Part shown: piece by piece, positions 7,510 to 12,746 of the stretch
Layout of the letters: each line of letters opens with the position of its first letter
Numbering within the stretch: position 1 is the stretch's first letter
Origin: a virus
Direction: 5' to 3' (one strand)
Length of the DNA stretch: 29,278 bases
IMG/VR virus record: IMGVR_UViG_3300021960_000354
Coordinates: 1 to 29,278 of that record
The notes under the pieces: model-generated
Told to the model about the DNA's origin: nothing
Database searches by the model: none
What the model saw: only the letters and a program-made list of their open reading frames with translations
Position numbers and translations under genes: made by a program

Positions 7510-7534
7510 CTTTCACCAATTAATAATTTACTAT
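7506..7534 (+). promoter_or_regulatory. Sigma70 promoter of the tmRNA gene
   Basis: TTGACT (7506-7511), a 17-base spacer and TACTAT (7529-7534) lie immediately before the first tmRNA helix, with a start expected near 7541. The -35 contains the stop codon of the previous gene. No TATAAATA is present here, so the tmRNA is probably transcribed by host sigma70 polymerase early in infection. Confidence 0.75.
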
Positions 7535-7540
7535 ATAGAT

Positions 7541-7603
7541 CGTGGTGTTGAGGATGACTCAACGCTGTACAGGACATGGGGGCAGTACCCATCGTCTCCA
7601 CCA
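7541..7603 (+). other. tmRNA acceptor piece
   Basis: This is the aminoacylated half. It begins with an 8-bp hairpin (7545-7552 with 7558-7565), continues with the helix 2 strand, then the T arm with stem ATGGG/CCCAT around loop GGCAGTA, and ends CGTCTCCACCA. The loop lacks the usual TTCRA sequence, which I believe is normal for alphaproteobacterial acceptor pieces. Confidence 0.85.
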
Positions 7604-7702
7604 CAAGCACACTAGATAAGACGGATGCATACGGACAATGCCTAGCGCAAACGGTCTAACTTATACTAGTCGGATGGGCAGGACTAGCTAGTGTGTTTCT
7701 GT
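7604..7702 (+). other. Excised intervening segment of pre-tmRNA
   Basis: The 99 bases between the CCA end and the GGGG start should be removed during maturation. CACACTAG (7608-7615) and CTAGTGTG (7688-7695) can pair as an 8-bp stem extending the acceptor stem, which would hold both ends together for cutting by host RNases. Confidence 0.75.
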
Positions 7703-7880
7703 GGGGACGAAATAGGATCGACTGGCAGCAATTAGGAAATCGGAGCCACACGGTTGGTCGCGTATAGACCAAAAAAACTAAATGCAAACGATAATTTTGC
7801 ACCAATGGCACTTGCTGCTTAGTCAGTAAGTTGTCGGGGTTTCGATGGGTGAGCCTAGCAACAGAATCACCCATCACTTT
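7703..7880 (+). other. tmRNA coding piece
   Basis: It starts with the acceptor strand GGGGACG and D-like region, then a PK1-like segment (7750-7770, ACGGTTGGTCGCGTA with GGTC/GACC able to pair), the tag frame at 7784-7822, and helix 5: CTTGCTG (7811-7817) with CAGTAAG (7824-7830) and the stop codon in the loop. It ends with a perfect 9-bp hairpin, GATGGGTGA (7844-7852) with TCACCCATC (7867-7875). Confidence 0.82.
7784..7822 (+). other. tmRNA proteolysis-tag reading frame
   Basis: Starting at the GCA resume codon the frame reads ANDNFAPMALAA and stops at TAG. With the alanine carried by tmRNA the tag is AANDNFAPMALAA. ANDNFA matches the start of the Caulobacter tag AANDNFAEEFAVAA, and the ALAA end fits ClpXP recognition. 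The middle, PM, is unlike tags I know. Confidence 0.9.
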
Positions 7881-7892
7881 AAGAGTTATCAG

Positions 7893-7916
7893 ACATACTA
7901 AAAACACATACTAAAA
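7893..7916. repeat. Direct repeat of ACATACTAAAA
   Basis: The 11-mer occurs at 7893-7903 and 7906-7916, between the tmRNA and the next late promoter. A further copy (with an extra T) is at 6095-6106 between the divergent promoters. All three copies are noncoding. The function is unknown. Confidence 0.5.
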
Positions 7917-7930
7917 TGTTGCACTGCACA

Positions 7931-7938
7931 TATAAATA
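7931..7938 (+). promoter_or_regulatory. T4-type late promoter TATAAATA
   Basis: An exact TATAAATA lies 43 bases before the ATG at 7981. The predicted start falls at a 5-bp hairpin, TGAGC (7943-7947) with GCTCA (7954-7958), followed by a CA-rich stretch and the Shine-Dalgarno sequence CAGGAG. Confidence 0.7.
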
Positions 7939-7980
7939 CACATGAGCAAAGACGCTCAGACATACACACAGGAGTAAAAA

Positions 7981-8178
7981 ATGTCAACACTTATCGCAAA
8001 TGCACTCGCGTTTGAAACATGCTTTATAAGTGCATGTAAATCCAGACTTTCAAAAATTCATAGAGCTATTGTTCGTGGCGGAATGGCTCGCACAGCGAGA
8101 GAATTAGACGCTCGCGGTTTTCACGCAGAAGCTCAATCCATTCGTAACGAACTTCGTTATGGGAAGCACTGGCAATGA
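7981..8178 (+). CDS. Small basic protein, function unknown
   Basis: A 65-residue protein with many Arg and His residues, beginning MSTLIANALAFET, followed by a helical basic segment (SRLSKIHRAIVRGGMARTARELDARG). ACAGGAG precedes the ATG. It is the first gene behind the late promoter at 7931 and overlaps the next small gene by four bases (ATGA). The basic amphipathic middle could bind nucleic acid or membrane, but I do not recognise the family. Confidence 0.65.
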   Translation: MSTLIANALAFETCFISACKSRLSKIHRAIVRGGMARTARELDARGFHAEAQSIRNELRYGKHWQ

Positions 8179-8309
8179 TCAAATTAATATTTAATTTTTT
8201 CTTACCAAAGTTTCCTAGTCCGTCAATCGACAAGTTAGTTGGTTCTAACATTGCAGATAGAGCCGATTTAAACTATCGTTTGAAAAAGATCGGTTTAGGC
8301 GGTCTTTAA
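8175..8309 (+). CDS. Small 44-residue protein, function unknown
   Basis: The ATG overlaps the TGA of the preceding gene, so it is translationally coupled. The 44 residues begin MIKLIFNFFLPKF, a short hydrophobic stretch with basic ends, and finish with YRLKKIGLGGL. Regular coding-like codon use and the overlap support it as real. No family is recognised. Confidence 0.55.
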   Translation: MIKLIFNFFLPKFPSPSIDKLVGSNIADRADLNYRLKKIGLGGL

Positions 8310-8342
8310 TTTTTTTAAAACACACACACAAAGGAGAACAAA

Positions 8343-8567
8343 ATGTTCACACCTAATCTTACAACCGAAAATCTAACAAATTTTTATATTGATGCAATTC
8401 AAAATGCAAAAAGGACCTGGGTCAGTACTTGGGTAAAAGATGAAACTTTGAGCGCACCGCTCTTAGGAATTATCGAAGGACAAACACAATTCACAAAAGA
8501 ATTGGTAAGACAAACTAACGCAATTGCTAATGCGATAGGTGAGTCTATGGCAAAGGGAGTGAAGTGA
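8343..8567 (+). CDS. Small helical protein, phasin-like in appearance
   Basis: A 74-residue, mostly helical protein (NLTNFYIDAIQNAKRTWVSTWV ... EGQTQFTKELVRQTNAIANAIGESM). The pattern of amphipathic helices with QxxFTKxLVxxT resembles small phasin-type proteins, but the match is by eye only. AAAGGAGAA precedes the ATG after a CA-repeat leader. It ends two bases before the next gene, so both are likely co-translated. Confidence 0.6.
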   Translation: MFTPNLTTENLTNFYIDAIQNAKRTWVSTWVKDETLSAPLLGIIEGQTQFTKELVRQTNAIANAIGESMAKGVK

Positions 8568-8568
8568 T

Positions 8569-8802
8569 ATGGCTAAAACACCTTATGAAATTCGTTTCGA
8601 TCTTTTAAAGATGGCGAAAGAAATGTTAGATGCACAGTATGGCACATACCAAACAATGGCTTGGGACGCTTTTACTCGTGCAGCAGAGACAAATCAAGAG
8701 CTCTATAAAGAGGTTCATAAATATCTTCCAAAGATGTTTACACCAGAAGAGATAATTGCACAGGCTGAAAAGCTTCAGTCTTTTATAAATAAGAAAGACT
8801 GA
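8569..8802 (+). CDS. Conserved small phage protein
   Basis: A 77-residue protein starting MAKTPYEIRFDLLKMAKEML and ending TPEEIIAQAEKLQSFINKKD. I recognise this start and end as a pattern shared by small proteins of marine T4-like phages; no function is known to me. It is helical and soluble with no cysteines. Its 3' end contains an exact late promoter (8784-8791) that reads toward the porin. Confidence 0.65.
   Translation: MAKTPYEIRFDLLKMAKEMLDAQYGTYQTMAWDAFTRAAETNQELYKEVHKYLPKMFTPEEIIAQAEKLQSFINKKD
8784..8791 (+). promoter_or_regulatory. T4-type late promoter TATAAATA before the porin gene
   Basis: An exact TATAAATA lies in the last codons of the upstream gene, about 100 bases before the porin ATG. 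The transcript would start near 8797 and carry a structured leader with a tmRNA-like repeat and a terminator-like hairpin. Confidence 0.6.
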
Positions 8803-8810
8803 TTTGCAGT

Positions 8811-8832
8811 ACGGTTGGTCGCGTAATAGACC
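8811..8832 (+). repeat. Second copy of the tmRNA PK1 segment
   Basis: ACGGTTGGTCGCGTA is identical over 15 bases to 7750-7764 inside the tmRNA. After one extra A it continues TAGACC, the same as the tmRNA. In both places GGTC can pair with GACC. Nothing else of the tmRNA is duplicated here. Confidence 0.8.
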
Positions 8833-8837
8833 CGCGA

Positions 8838-8865
8838 GGGACCACGGTTAGTCCCTTATCTTTTT
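8838..8865 (+). terminator. Terminator-like hairpin in the porin leader
   Basis: GGGAC (8838-8842), an 8-base loop and GTCCC (8851-8855), extendable by an A-T and a G-T pair, are followed by TTATCTTTTT. It could end transcripts of the upstream genes, or, lying downstream of the late promoter at 8784, act as an attenuator of the porin. Confidence 0.65.
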
Positions 8866-8888
8866 CCAATACAAAAGAGGTAACTTTC

Positions 8889-9842
8889 ATGTTAAATAAG
8901 AAATTTACTGCTGTGTTACTCGCTAGCACAGTACTAACAGGTGCTGCTTTTGCCACAGAACAAGCTAAAGAACCAGCAAAAGAACCACTAAAGGTAGAAG
9001 TAACACGATCCGGTGAAGTACGCGCTTTTGTCGAATATGGCAACGCCGATGGTAAAGAATTAAGTGTAGAATCTACAGACACCAAGTTTGGTGTTAAAGG
9101 TAAATCAAACGGCGATATCTATGGATTTGGCGAATTAAATGTTGCTGCAGATATTAACGGTAGTGATGTTGTAACAACAGACTACGGATATGTTGGCATT
9201 GGCAATAGTCGATTCGGCGAACTAAGTCTCGGTAAGCAAAAAAGTCTTGCCGCTGAATTTGCAAATCAGACCGATGTTTTCTACAATGCCGGCAATTCGG
9301 CTGTACAAAAACCAGGCGATAAGGTAACAAAATCAGTTAAGTACATGGGCACTTTTGGTCCAGTTTCAGTCGGTGGTTTAGTAGCCATGGATGACACAAC
9401 ATCTGAAGACAACCAAGTTGATTTTTATCAAGTAGGTGTTGGAGTTATGGGTTTTGGTGCATCGATATCTCAAGACCAATCTAACGATTCAACCTGGTAC
9501 AATGTTGGTTACGCAAAAAAATATGGTAAAGTAAGTGTTGCTGCAACATATTCAATTGCTGATGCTGACAGTGGTGCCGGTTTTGGCGATATGATTATGT
9601 ATGACAGTGACAAGACAACAAATGTAACTCGTGGTTATGAAGTTACATTTGGTTTTGATGTAACCGATAAGATATCTGTACTTGGTGGTTACCAAGATAC
9701 GGACGTTGCAGGCGATGATGGTACTATGACCGCTCAGGTTACATATGCCATAAATGATCGTGCAGTTGTATTTTCAAACGTTGATTTTGCGAGAGCAGAT
9801 GAAACATATGTTGTAAAAACGGGACTAAGTTTCGTATTCTAA
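8889..9842 (+). CDS. Outer-membrane porin (Gram-negative porin-like)
   Basis: A 317-residue protein with a signal peptide (MLNKKFTAVLLASTVLTGAAFA, cleavage likely before TEQ), then a short AKEP-repeat linker and a beta-rich body. GDIYGFGELN, YGYVGIGNSRFGELSLGKQ and SVKYMGTFGPVSVGGLV are typical alternating beta-strand and turn sequences of general porins. The last residue is phenylalanine (YVVKTGLSFVF), the signal read by the outer-membrane assembly machinery. It would sit as a trimeric barrel in the host outer membrane. Phage-coded porins are rare; possible roles are replacing a receptor porin or changing uptake. The ATG follows AAGAGGTAACT. It resembles a bacterial gene acquired by transfer, although its base composition matches its neighbours. 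Confidence 0.85.
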   Translation: MLNKKFTAVLLASTVLTGAAFATEQAKEPAKEPLKVEVTRSGEVRAFVEYGNADGKELSVESTDTKFGVKGKSNGDIYGFGELNVAADINGSDVVTTDYGYVGIGNSRFGELSLGKQKSLAAEFANQTDVFYNAGNSAVQKPGDKVTKSVKYMGTFGPVSVGGLVAMDDTTSEDNQVDFYQVGVGVMGFGASISQDQSNDSTWYNVGYAKKYGKVSVAATYSIADADSGAGFGDMIMYDSDKTTNVTRGYEVTFGFDVTDKISVLGGYQDTDVAGDDGTMTAQVTYAINDRAVVFSNVDFARADETYVVKTGLSFVF

Positions 9843-9857
9843 TAACAGGAGGCATTC

Positions 9858-10022
9858 ATGGCTGGAAAGGGCGGATCAAAGGGATCTATTGGTACTAGTT
9901 ATATTCACATAGGTGTTAGGAAGAAGACGACCATTGGTAAAAATAACTCTATGATCTCCACTTCCACCATGAATAAATCCAAAAGACAATCCTATAAAAA
10001 GTATAGGGGTCAAGGAAGATAA
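9858..10022 (+). CDS. Small basic protein ending KKYRGQGR
   Basis: A 54-residue protein rich in Lys, Arg, Ser and Gly, starting MAGKGGSKGSIGTSYIHIGV and ending SYKKYRGQGR. An excellent ribosome site (ACAGGAGG) sits before the ATG, 15 bases after the porin stop. I recognise the basic YRGQG tail as recurring in small proteins of T4-like marine phages. Composition suggests nucleic-acid binding; no function is known. Confidence 0.7.
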   Translation: MAGKGGSKGSIGTSYIHIGVRKKTTIGKNNSMISTSTMNKSKRQSYKKYRGQGR

Positions 10023-10025
10023 AAA

Positions 10026-10706
10026 ATGGATGACATAGAAGCTTGGGGGAAATATCCCCAGCATCGATGGATATTCAATAAACTTGAACTTGCATTGAAA
10101 TTAGGACATAAGGCTGGTCCTGCATGTGTACCTGTTGAAAAGACAGGATTATATGTTATAAGACCTGTATACAATTTGTATGGTATGGGCATCGGTGCAA
10201 AAGTCATAAATATATCGACAAACGATAATCAAAATATAAAAGAAAACGATTTAATACCACCTGGTTATTTTTGGTGTCAGTTTTTTAATGGTAATCATTA
10301 CAGCATTGATTATAAAAGAACAGACGCACCTAGTGGTTCTGTTTTTGCATGGGAACCTTTTCATTGTATGCAAGGGTTTAATAAAAGAAATAATCTTGTA
10401 AAATTCGAAAGATGGGTGGTATGTGAGATACCAGAATTTGCACATGAAGTGCCTAGATTTCTATATGGACTAGATGGCGTAGATTTTTTGAATATTGAAT
10501 ACAAAAATAATAAGATTATAGAAATTCATCTAAGAACCGGTAATGACATAGCCCACAATTTTGATATCGGCGAGGGTCTATGGCCTGTTTGGAAAGGTTC
10601 TGAATACCTTAAAGTTAAACCAAACTTTATACCAAATGAAGATGGCGATGAATATGATGCTTCTGGTCATTTAGAAGATGTTCGAATAGGTTATCTTAAA
10701 ATATAG
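10026..10706 (+). CDS. Conserved marine phage protein, function unknown
   Basis: A 226-residue protein starting MDDIEAWGKYPQHRWIFNKL with LKLGHKAGPACVPV, YVIRPVYNLYGMGIGA, PPGYFWCQFFNGNHYSIDY and a C-terminal GLWPVWKG. The pattern (xVxRPxYNLxGMGxGA) recalls the substrate-binding end of ATP-grasp-like proteins and is conserved in marine phages, but I cannot assign a reaction. No signal peptide or membrane segment is visible. It starts four bases after the previous stop and probably shares the porin transcript. A strong new promoter begins at its stop codon. Confidence 0.65.
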   Translation: MDDIEAWGKYPQHRWIFNKLELALKLGHKAGPACVPVEKTGLYVIRPVYNLYGMGIGAKVINISTNDNQNIKENDLIPPGYFWCQFFNGNHYSIDYKRTDAPSGSVFAWEPFHCMQGFNKRNNLVKFERWVVCEIPEFAHEVPRFLYGLDGVDFLNIEYKNNKIIEIHLRTGNDIAHNFDIGEGLWPVWKGSEYLKVKPNFIPNEDGDEYDASGHLEDVRIGYLKI

Positions 10707-10707
10707 G

Positions 10708-10736
10708 TTGACAAAGTTAAAAATGTCTGTTATATT
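10708..10736 (+). promoter_or_regulatory. Sigma70 promoter of the gp33-gp59-gp32 group
   Basis: TTGACA (10708-10713), a 17-base spacer and TATATT (10731-10736) form a near-consensus promoter about 25 bases before the ATG at 10763. It gives the replication genes their own early transcription start, independent of the porin region. Confidence 0.8.
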
Positions 10737-10762
10737 AAACTCATAACTCAAGGGAGAAAGAA

Positions 10763-10915
10763 ATGCTATCAGCTGCTGAATGGATAGAACTGGCGGTCTT
10801 CGAACGAGAATTAGCAGATTTAAGAGTCAAAAAAGATTTTATAGATTCAGACATAGTAGCAAAGTATTTTTCCGACAAAATTCAAACCTTAAAAAGGAAG
10901 CAAGAAGAAAAGTGA
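10763..10915 (+). CDS. Small protein upstream of gp33, function unknown
   Basis: A 50-residue, charged and helical protein (MLSAAEWIELAVFERELADL ... LKRKQEEK). The ATG is preceded by AAGGGAGAAAG and lies at the expected distance behind the promoter at 10708. Its TGA overlaps the GTG start of gp33, so it probably couples translation to gp33. Small ORFs next to gp33 are common in T4-like phages; no function is recognised. Confidence 0.6.
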   Translation: MLSAAEWIELAVFERELADLRVKKDFIDSDIVAKYFSDKIQTLKRKQEEK

Positions 10916-11151
10916 CAGTATTAAAAATTAGTATGGAATTGTTTGTACAAGAAATTACAGCTCTTGTTAAAAGTGATGAAACTGGTCAAACATCTTTTCT
11001 GGATGCTGCCGTACATTACGCTGAAAAGAATAACATGGAAATCGAATCTGTCGCTGATATGATTCGTAAAATTCCTGTAATTAAATCATATATTCAAGAA
11101 GAAGCACAAGAATTAAACTTGATAGAGAAGACAACACAATTACCATTATGA
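10912..11151 (+). CDS. 33: Late transcription co-activator gp33
   Basis: gp33 bridges RNA polymerase and the gp45 sliding clamp so that gp55-type late promoters (TATAAATA) fire. The 79-residue protein has the typical gp33 layout: FLDAAVHYAEKNNMEIESVADMI in the middle and KSYIQEEAQELNLIEKTTQLPL at the end, which matches the gp33 C-terminus ending in a short hydrophobic clamp-binding tail. The GTG at 10912 overlaps the stop of the small upstream gene. ATG 10933 is a possible shorter start. A longer in-frame extension to 10780 lies wholly inside the upstream gene and is not credible. Its stop overlaps the gp59 start, the T4 order. Confidence 0.82.
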   Translation: MTVLKISMELFVQEITALVKSDETGQTSFLDAAVHYAEKNNMEIESVADMIRKIPVIKSYIQEEAQELNLIEKTTQLPL

Positions 11152-11741
11152 CAGGCATATATTCGACAAAAGAAGCCTTTAATGCATATACCTTTTATCT
11201 CGCTTTAAAGCAACACTTTACAACGAATTATGATTATTTTAAATATAGAGGAAAAGTTACCGCAACGGTAGACTCTTTCGAAATTCGCAAGGATAAGTTC
11301 CAATTTTACAAGCTTTCTAAAAAGAAAGATTATCAGAGTTTGATCCTTGCGAACTTTGTTTCCGACAAAGGAAAAATGTGGGTCGGAGATTTGCTTTCGT
11401 CAGAAGCGGAGCATATATATAATGAATGGTTGAAGAGAAAGCAATCTCTCGGATATCATTTTAAAAATGAATTGTCTTTTTTGAAAGATGACTTTGATAG
11501 TAACTTTGTAGTGACAGATGGTCAACATCCGTATCTACTAGAAAGATTCTTACAAGGAAAGATTTCATTGGAGACTTTGATTATATTTGATGATTGTTTA
11601 GGGATATTCAAACATTGGAATAAAAAAATCTCTTTACAAATCATTTGGAATGATGTATATTACAAAGCATGTAAATACAAACCGTTTTTACAATATGAAC
11701 GCTCAGGCATGAAAAAAATCATGCTTGAATACTTTGGATAA
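11148..11741 (+). CDS. 59: Replicative helicase loader gp59
   Basis: gp59 loads the gp41 helicase onto forks coated with gp32. The 197-residue protein is close to T4 gp59 (217 residues) and has the family's N-terminal AFNAYTFYLALKQHFT and YDYFKYRGK motifs and the QHPYLLERFLQGKISLETLIIF block. It overlaps gp33 by four bases and is followed by gp32, its physical partner, 24 bases later, as in T4. Two domains, both helical, are expected. Confidence 0.9.
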   Translation: MTGIYSTKEAFNAYTFYLALKQHFTTNYDYFKYRGKVTATVDSFEIRKDKFQFYKLSKKKDYQSLILANFVSDKGKMWVGDLLSSEAEHIYNEWLKRKQSLGYHFKNELSFLKDDFDSNFVVTDGQHPYLLERFLQGKISLETLIIFDDCLGIFKHWNKKISLQIIWNDVYYKACKYKPFLQYERSGMKKIMLEYFG

Positions 11742-11765
11742 CTCGCATATACTAAGGAGATATAA

Positions 11766-12692
11766 ATGTCTACATACGCACAATTTAAGAAAGCTAGTAC
11801 TTCTAACTTTGATAAGTTAACCTCTCAATTACAAAAACTCAACAACAACACTCAGCAAAACTCTCGTGGTGATGATCGTTTCTGGAAGCCAGAAGTCGAT
11901 AAGGCCGGCAACGGTTATGCTGTCATTCGTTTCCTTCCAAACAAAAATCCTGATGATATTCCATTTGTTCGCATTTGGGACCATGGTTTCCAAGGTCCTG
12001 GCGGATGGTATATTGAAAACTCTCTCACAACAATTAACCAGGATGATCCTGTTTCGGAGTATAATTCAAAACTCTGGAATTCTGGTAATGAGAAAGACAA
12101 AGATATTGCTCGTAAACAGAAGCGTCGTCTATCCTTCTATGCCAATATCTTAGTACTCAAGGATCCTGCACATCCAGAAAACGAGGGTAAAGTCTTCGTC
12201 TACAAGTTTGGTAAGAAGATTTATGATAAGATTAATGATCTTATGAACCCACAATTTCAGGACGAACAGCCTGTAAATCCTTTTGATATCTGGAATGGTG
12301 CAGACTTCAAGTTGAAGATTCGCAACTTTGAAGGTTACCGTAATTACGACAAATCTGAATTTGACAGTCCATCAACTCTATTTGATGGTGATGATAATCA
12401 GATTGAAAGTGTAGTTTTCGAAAATCTACACAATGTAAACGAATTCGTCGATCCTAAGAACTTCAAGAGCTACGATGAACTTAAAGTAAAACTTTATCGG
12501 GTCCTAGCACTTGATGGCGGCTCACACGCACCCGCGATCACCGCAGAGGACGACGAACCAGTGATGGACTTTACTCCCTCGTTTAAGGAGCGTGAGGCTC
12601 CTAGTATGGCAGAAACTCCATCACGTTCATCTTCCGTCGATGATGATGACGATGATCTATCGTTTTTCAAGAAATTGGCCGAAGATGACTAA
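11766..12692 (+). CDS. 32: Single-stranded DNA-binding protein gp32
   Basis: gp32 coats single-stranded DNA and organises T4-type replication and recombination. The 308-residue sequence shows the basic N-terminus, the core motif FWKPEVDKAGNGYAVIRFLP, the DHGFQGPGGWYIENSL segment, the LAST-like basic stretch ARKQKRRLSFYANI, and an acidic C-terminal tail (DDDDDDLSFFKKLAEDD) that in T4 recruits gp59 and other partners. It has no cysteine at all, so the T4 zinc site is absent, as I recall for cyanophage gp32. An AAGGAGAT site precedes the ATG, and a strong terminator follows the gene. Confidence 0.95.
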   Translation: MSTYAQFKKASTSNFDKLTSQLQKLNNNTQQNSRGDDRFWKPEVDKAGNGYAVIRFLPNKNPDDIPFVRIWDHGFQGPGGWYIENSLTTINQDDPVSEYNSKLWNSGNEKDKDIARKQKRRLSFYANILVLKDPAHPENEGKVFVYKFGKKIYDKINDLMNPQFQDEQPVNPFDIWNGADFKLKIRNFEGYRNYDKSEFDSPSTLFDGDDNQIESVVFENLHNVNEFVDPKNFKSYDELKVKLYRVLALDGGSHAPAITAEDDEPVMDFTPSFKEREAPSMAETPSRSSSVDDDDDDLSFFKKLAEDD

Positions 12693-12719
12693 TACACCTA
12701 AGTAAGCAGGTGTGAGAAA

Positions 12720-12746
12720 GGGGGCGAGAAATTGCCCCCTTTTTTT
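12720..12746 (+). terminator. Rho-independent terminator between convergent gp32 and tape measure genes
   Basis: GGGGGC (12720-12725), an 8-base loop and GCCCCC (12734-12739) are followed by seven T. The U run overlaps the stop of the leftward tape measure gene. In the other direction only AAA precedes the stem, so leftward termination would be weaker. Confidence 0.9.

Larger units (their letters stand above)
7541..7880 (+). ncRNA. ssrA: Circularly permuted (two-piece) tmRNA
   Basis: The gene has the permuted order known from alphaproteobacteria: the 3' (CCA) half comes first, then an excised loop, then the 5' half with the tag frame. The acceptor stem is formed by GGGGACG (7703-7709) with CGTCTCC (7593-7599). 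All seven pairs form, including a G-U at the third pair, the alanine-tRNA synthetase identity element. A 5-bp T stem with a 7-base loop (7576-7592) sits next to it, and ACCA is encoded at 7600-7603. GGATCGAC after the acceptor strand is the conserved D-like region. CTGGCAGC (7712-7719) pairs with GCTGT-A-CAG (7564-7572) as helix 2. The frame encodes ANDNFAPMALAA. tmRNA rescues stalled ribosomes and marks the product for ClpXP. The 3' limit of the coding piece is approximate. Confidence 0.93.

Noticed and set aside
7541-7710. A tRNA gene at the CCA-ended arm
   Set aside because: There is a T arm and acceptor strand but no anticodon arm, and the partner strand lies downstream; the permuted tmRNA explains it.
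7311-7907. Minus-strand frames of 83-99 residues across the tmRNA region
   Set aside because: They run antisense through the tmRNA and the small membrane protein gene; RNA structure explains the sequence.
10780-11151. 123-residue version of gp33
   Set aside because: The extra N-terminal residues are encoded inside the preceding 50-residue gene in another frame and do not look like gp33; GTG at 10912 fits better.
11760-11767. TATAAATG at the gp32 start as a late promoter
   Set aside because: One base differs from TATAAATA, and it overlaps the ATG, so no leader or ribosome site would remain.
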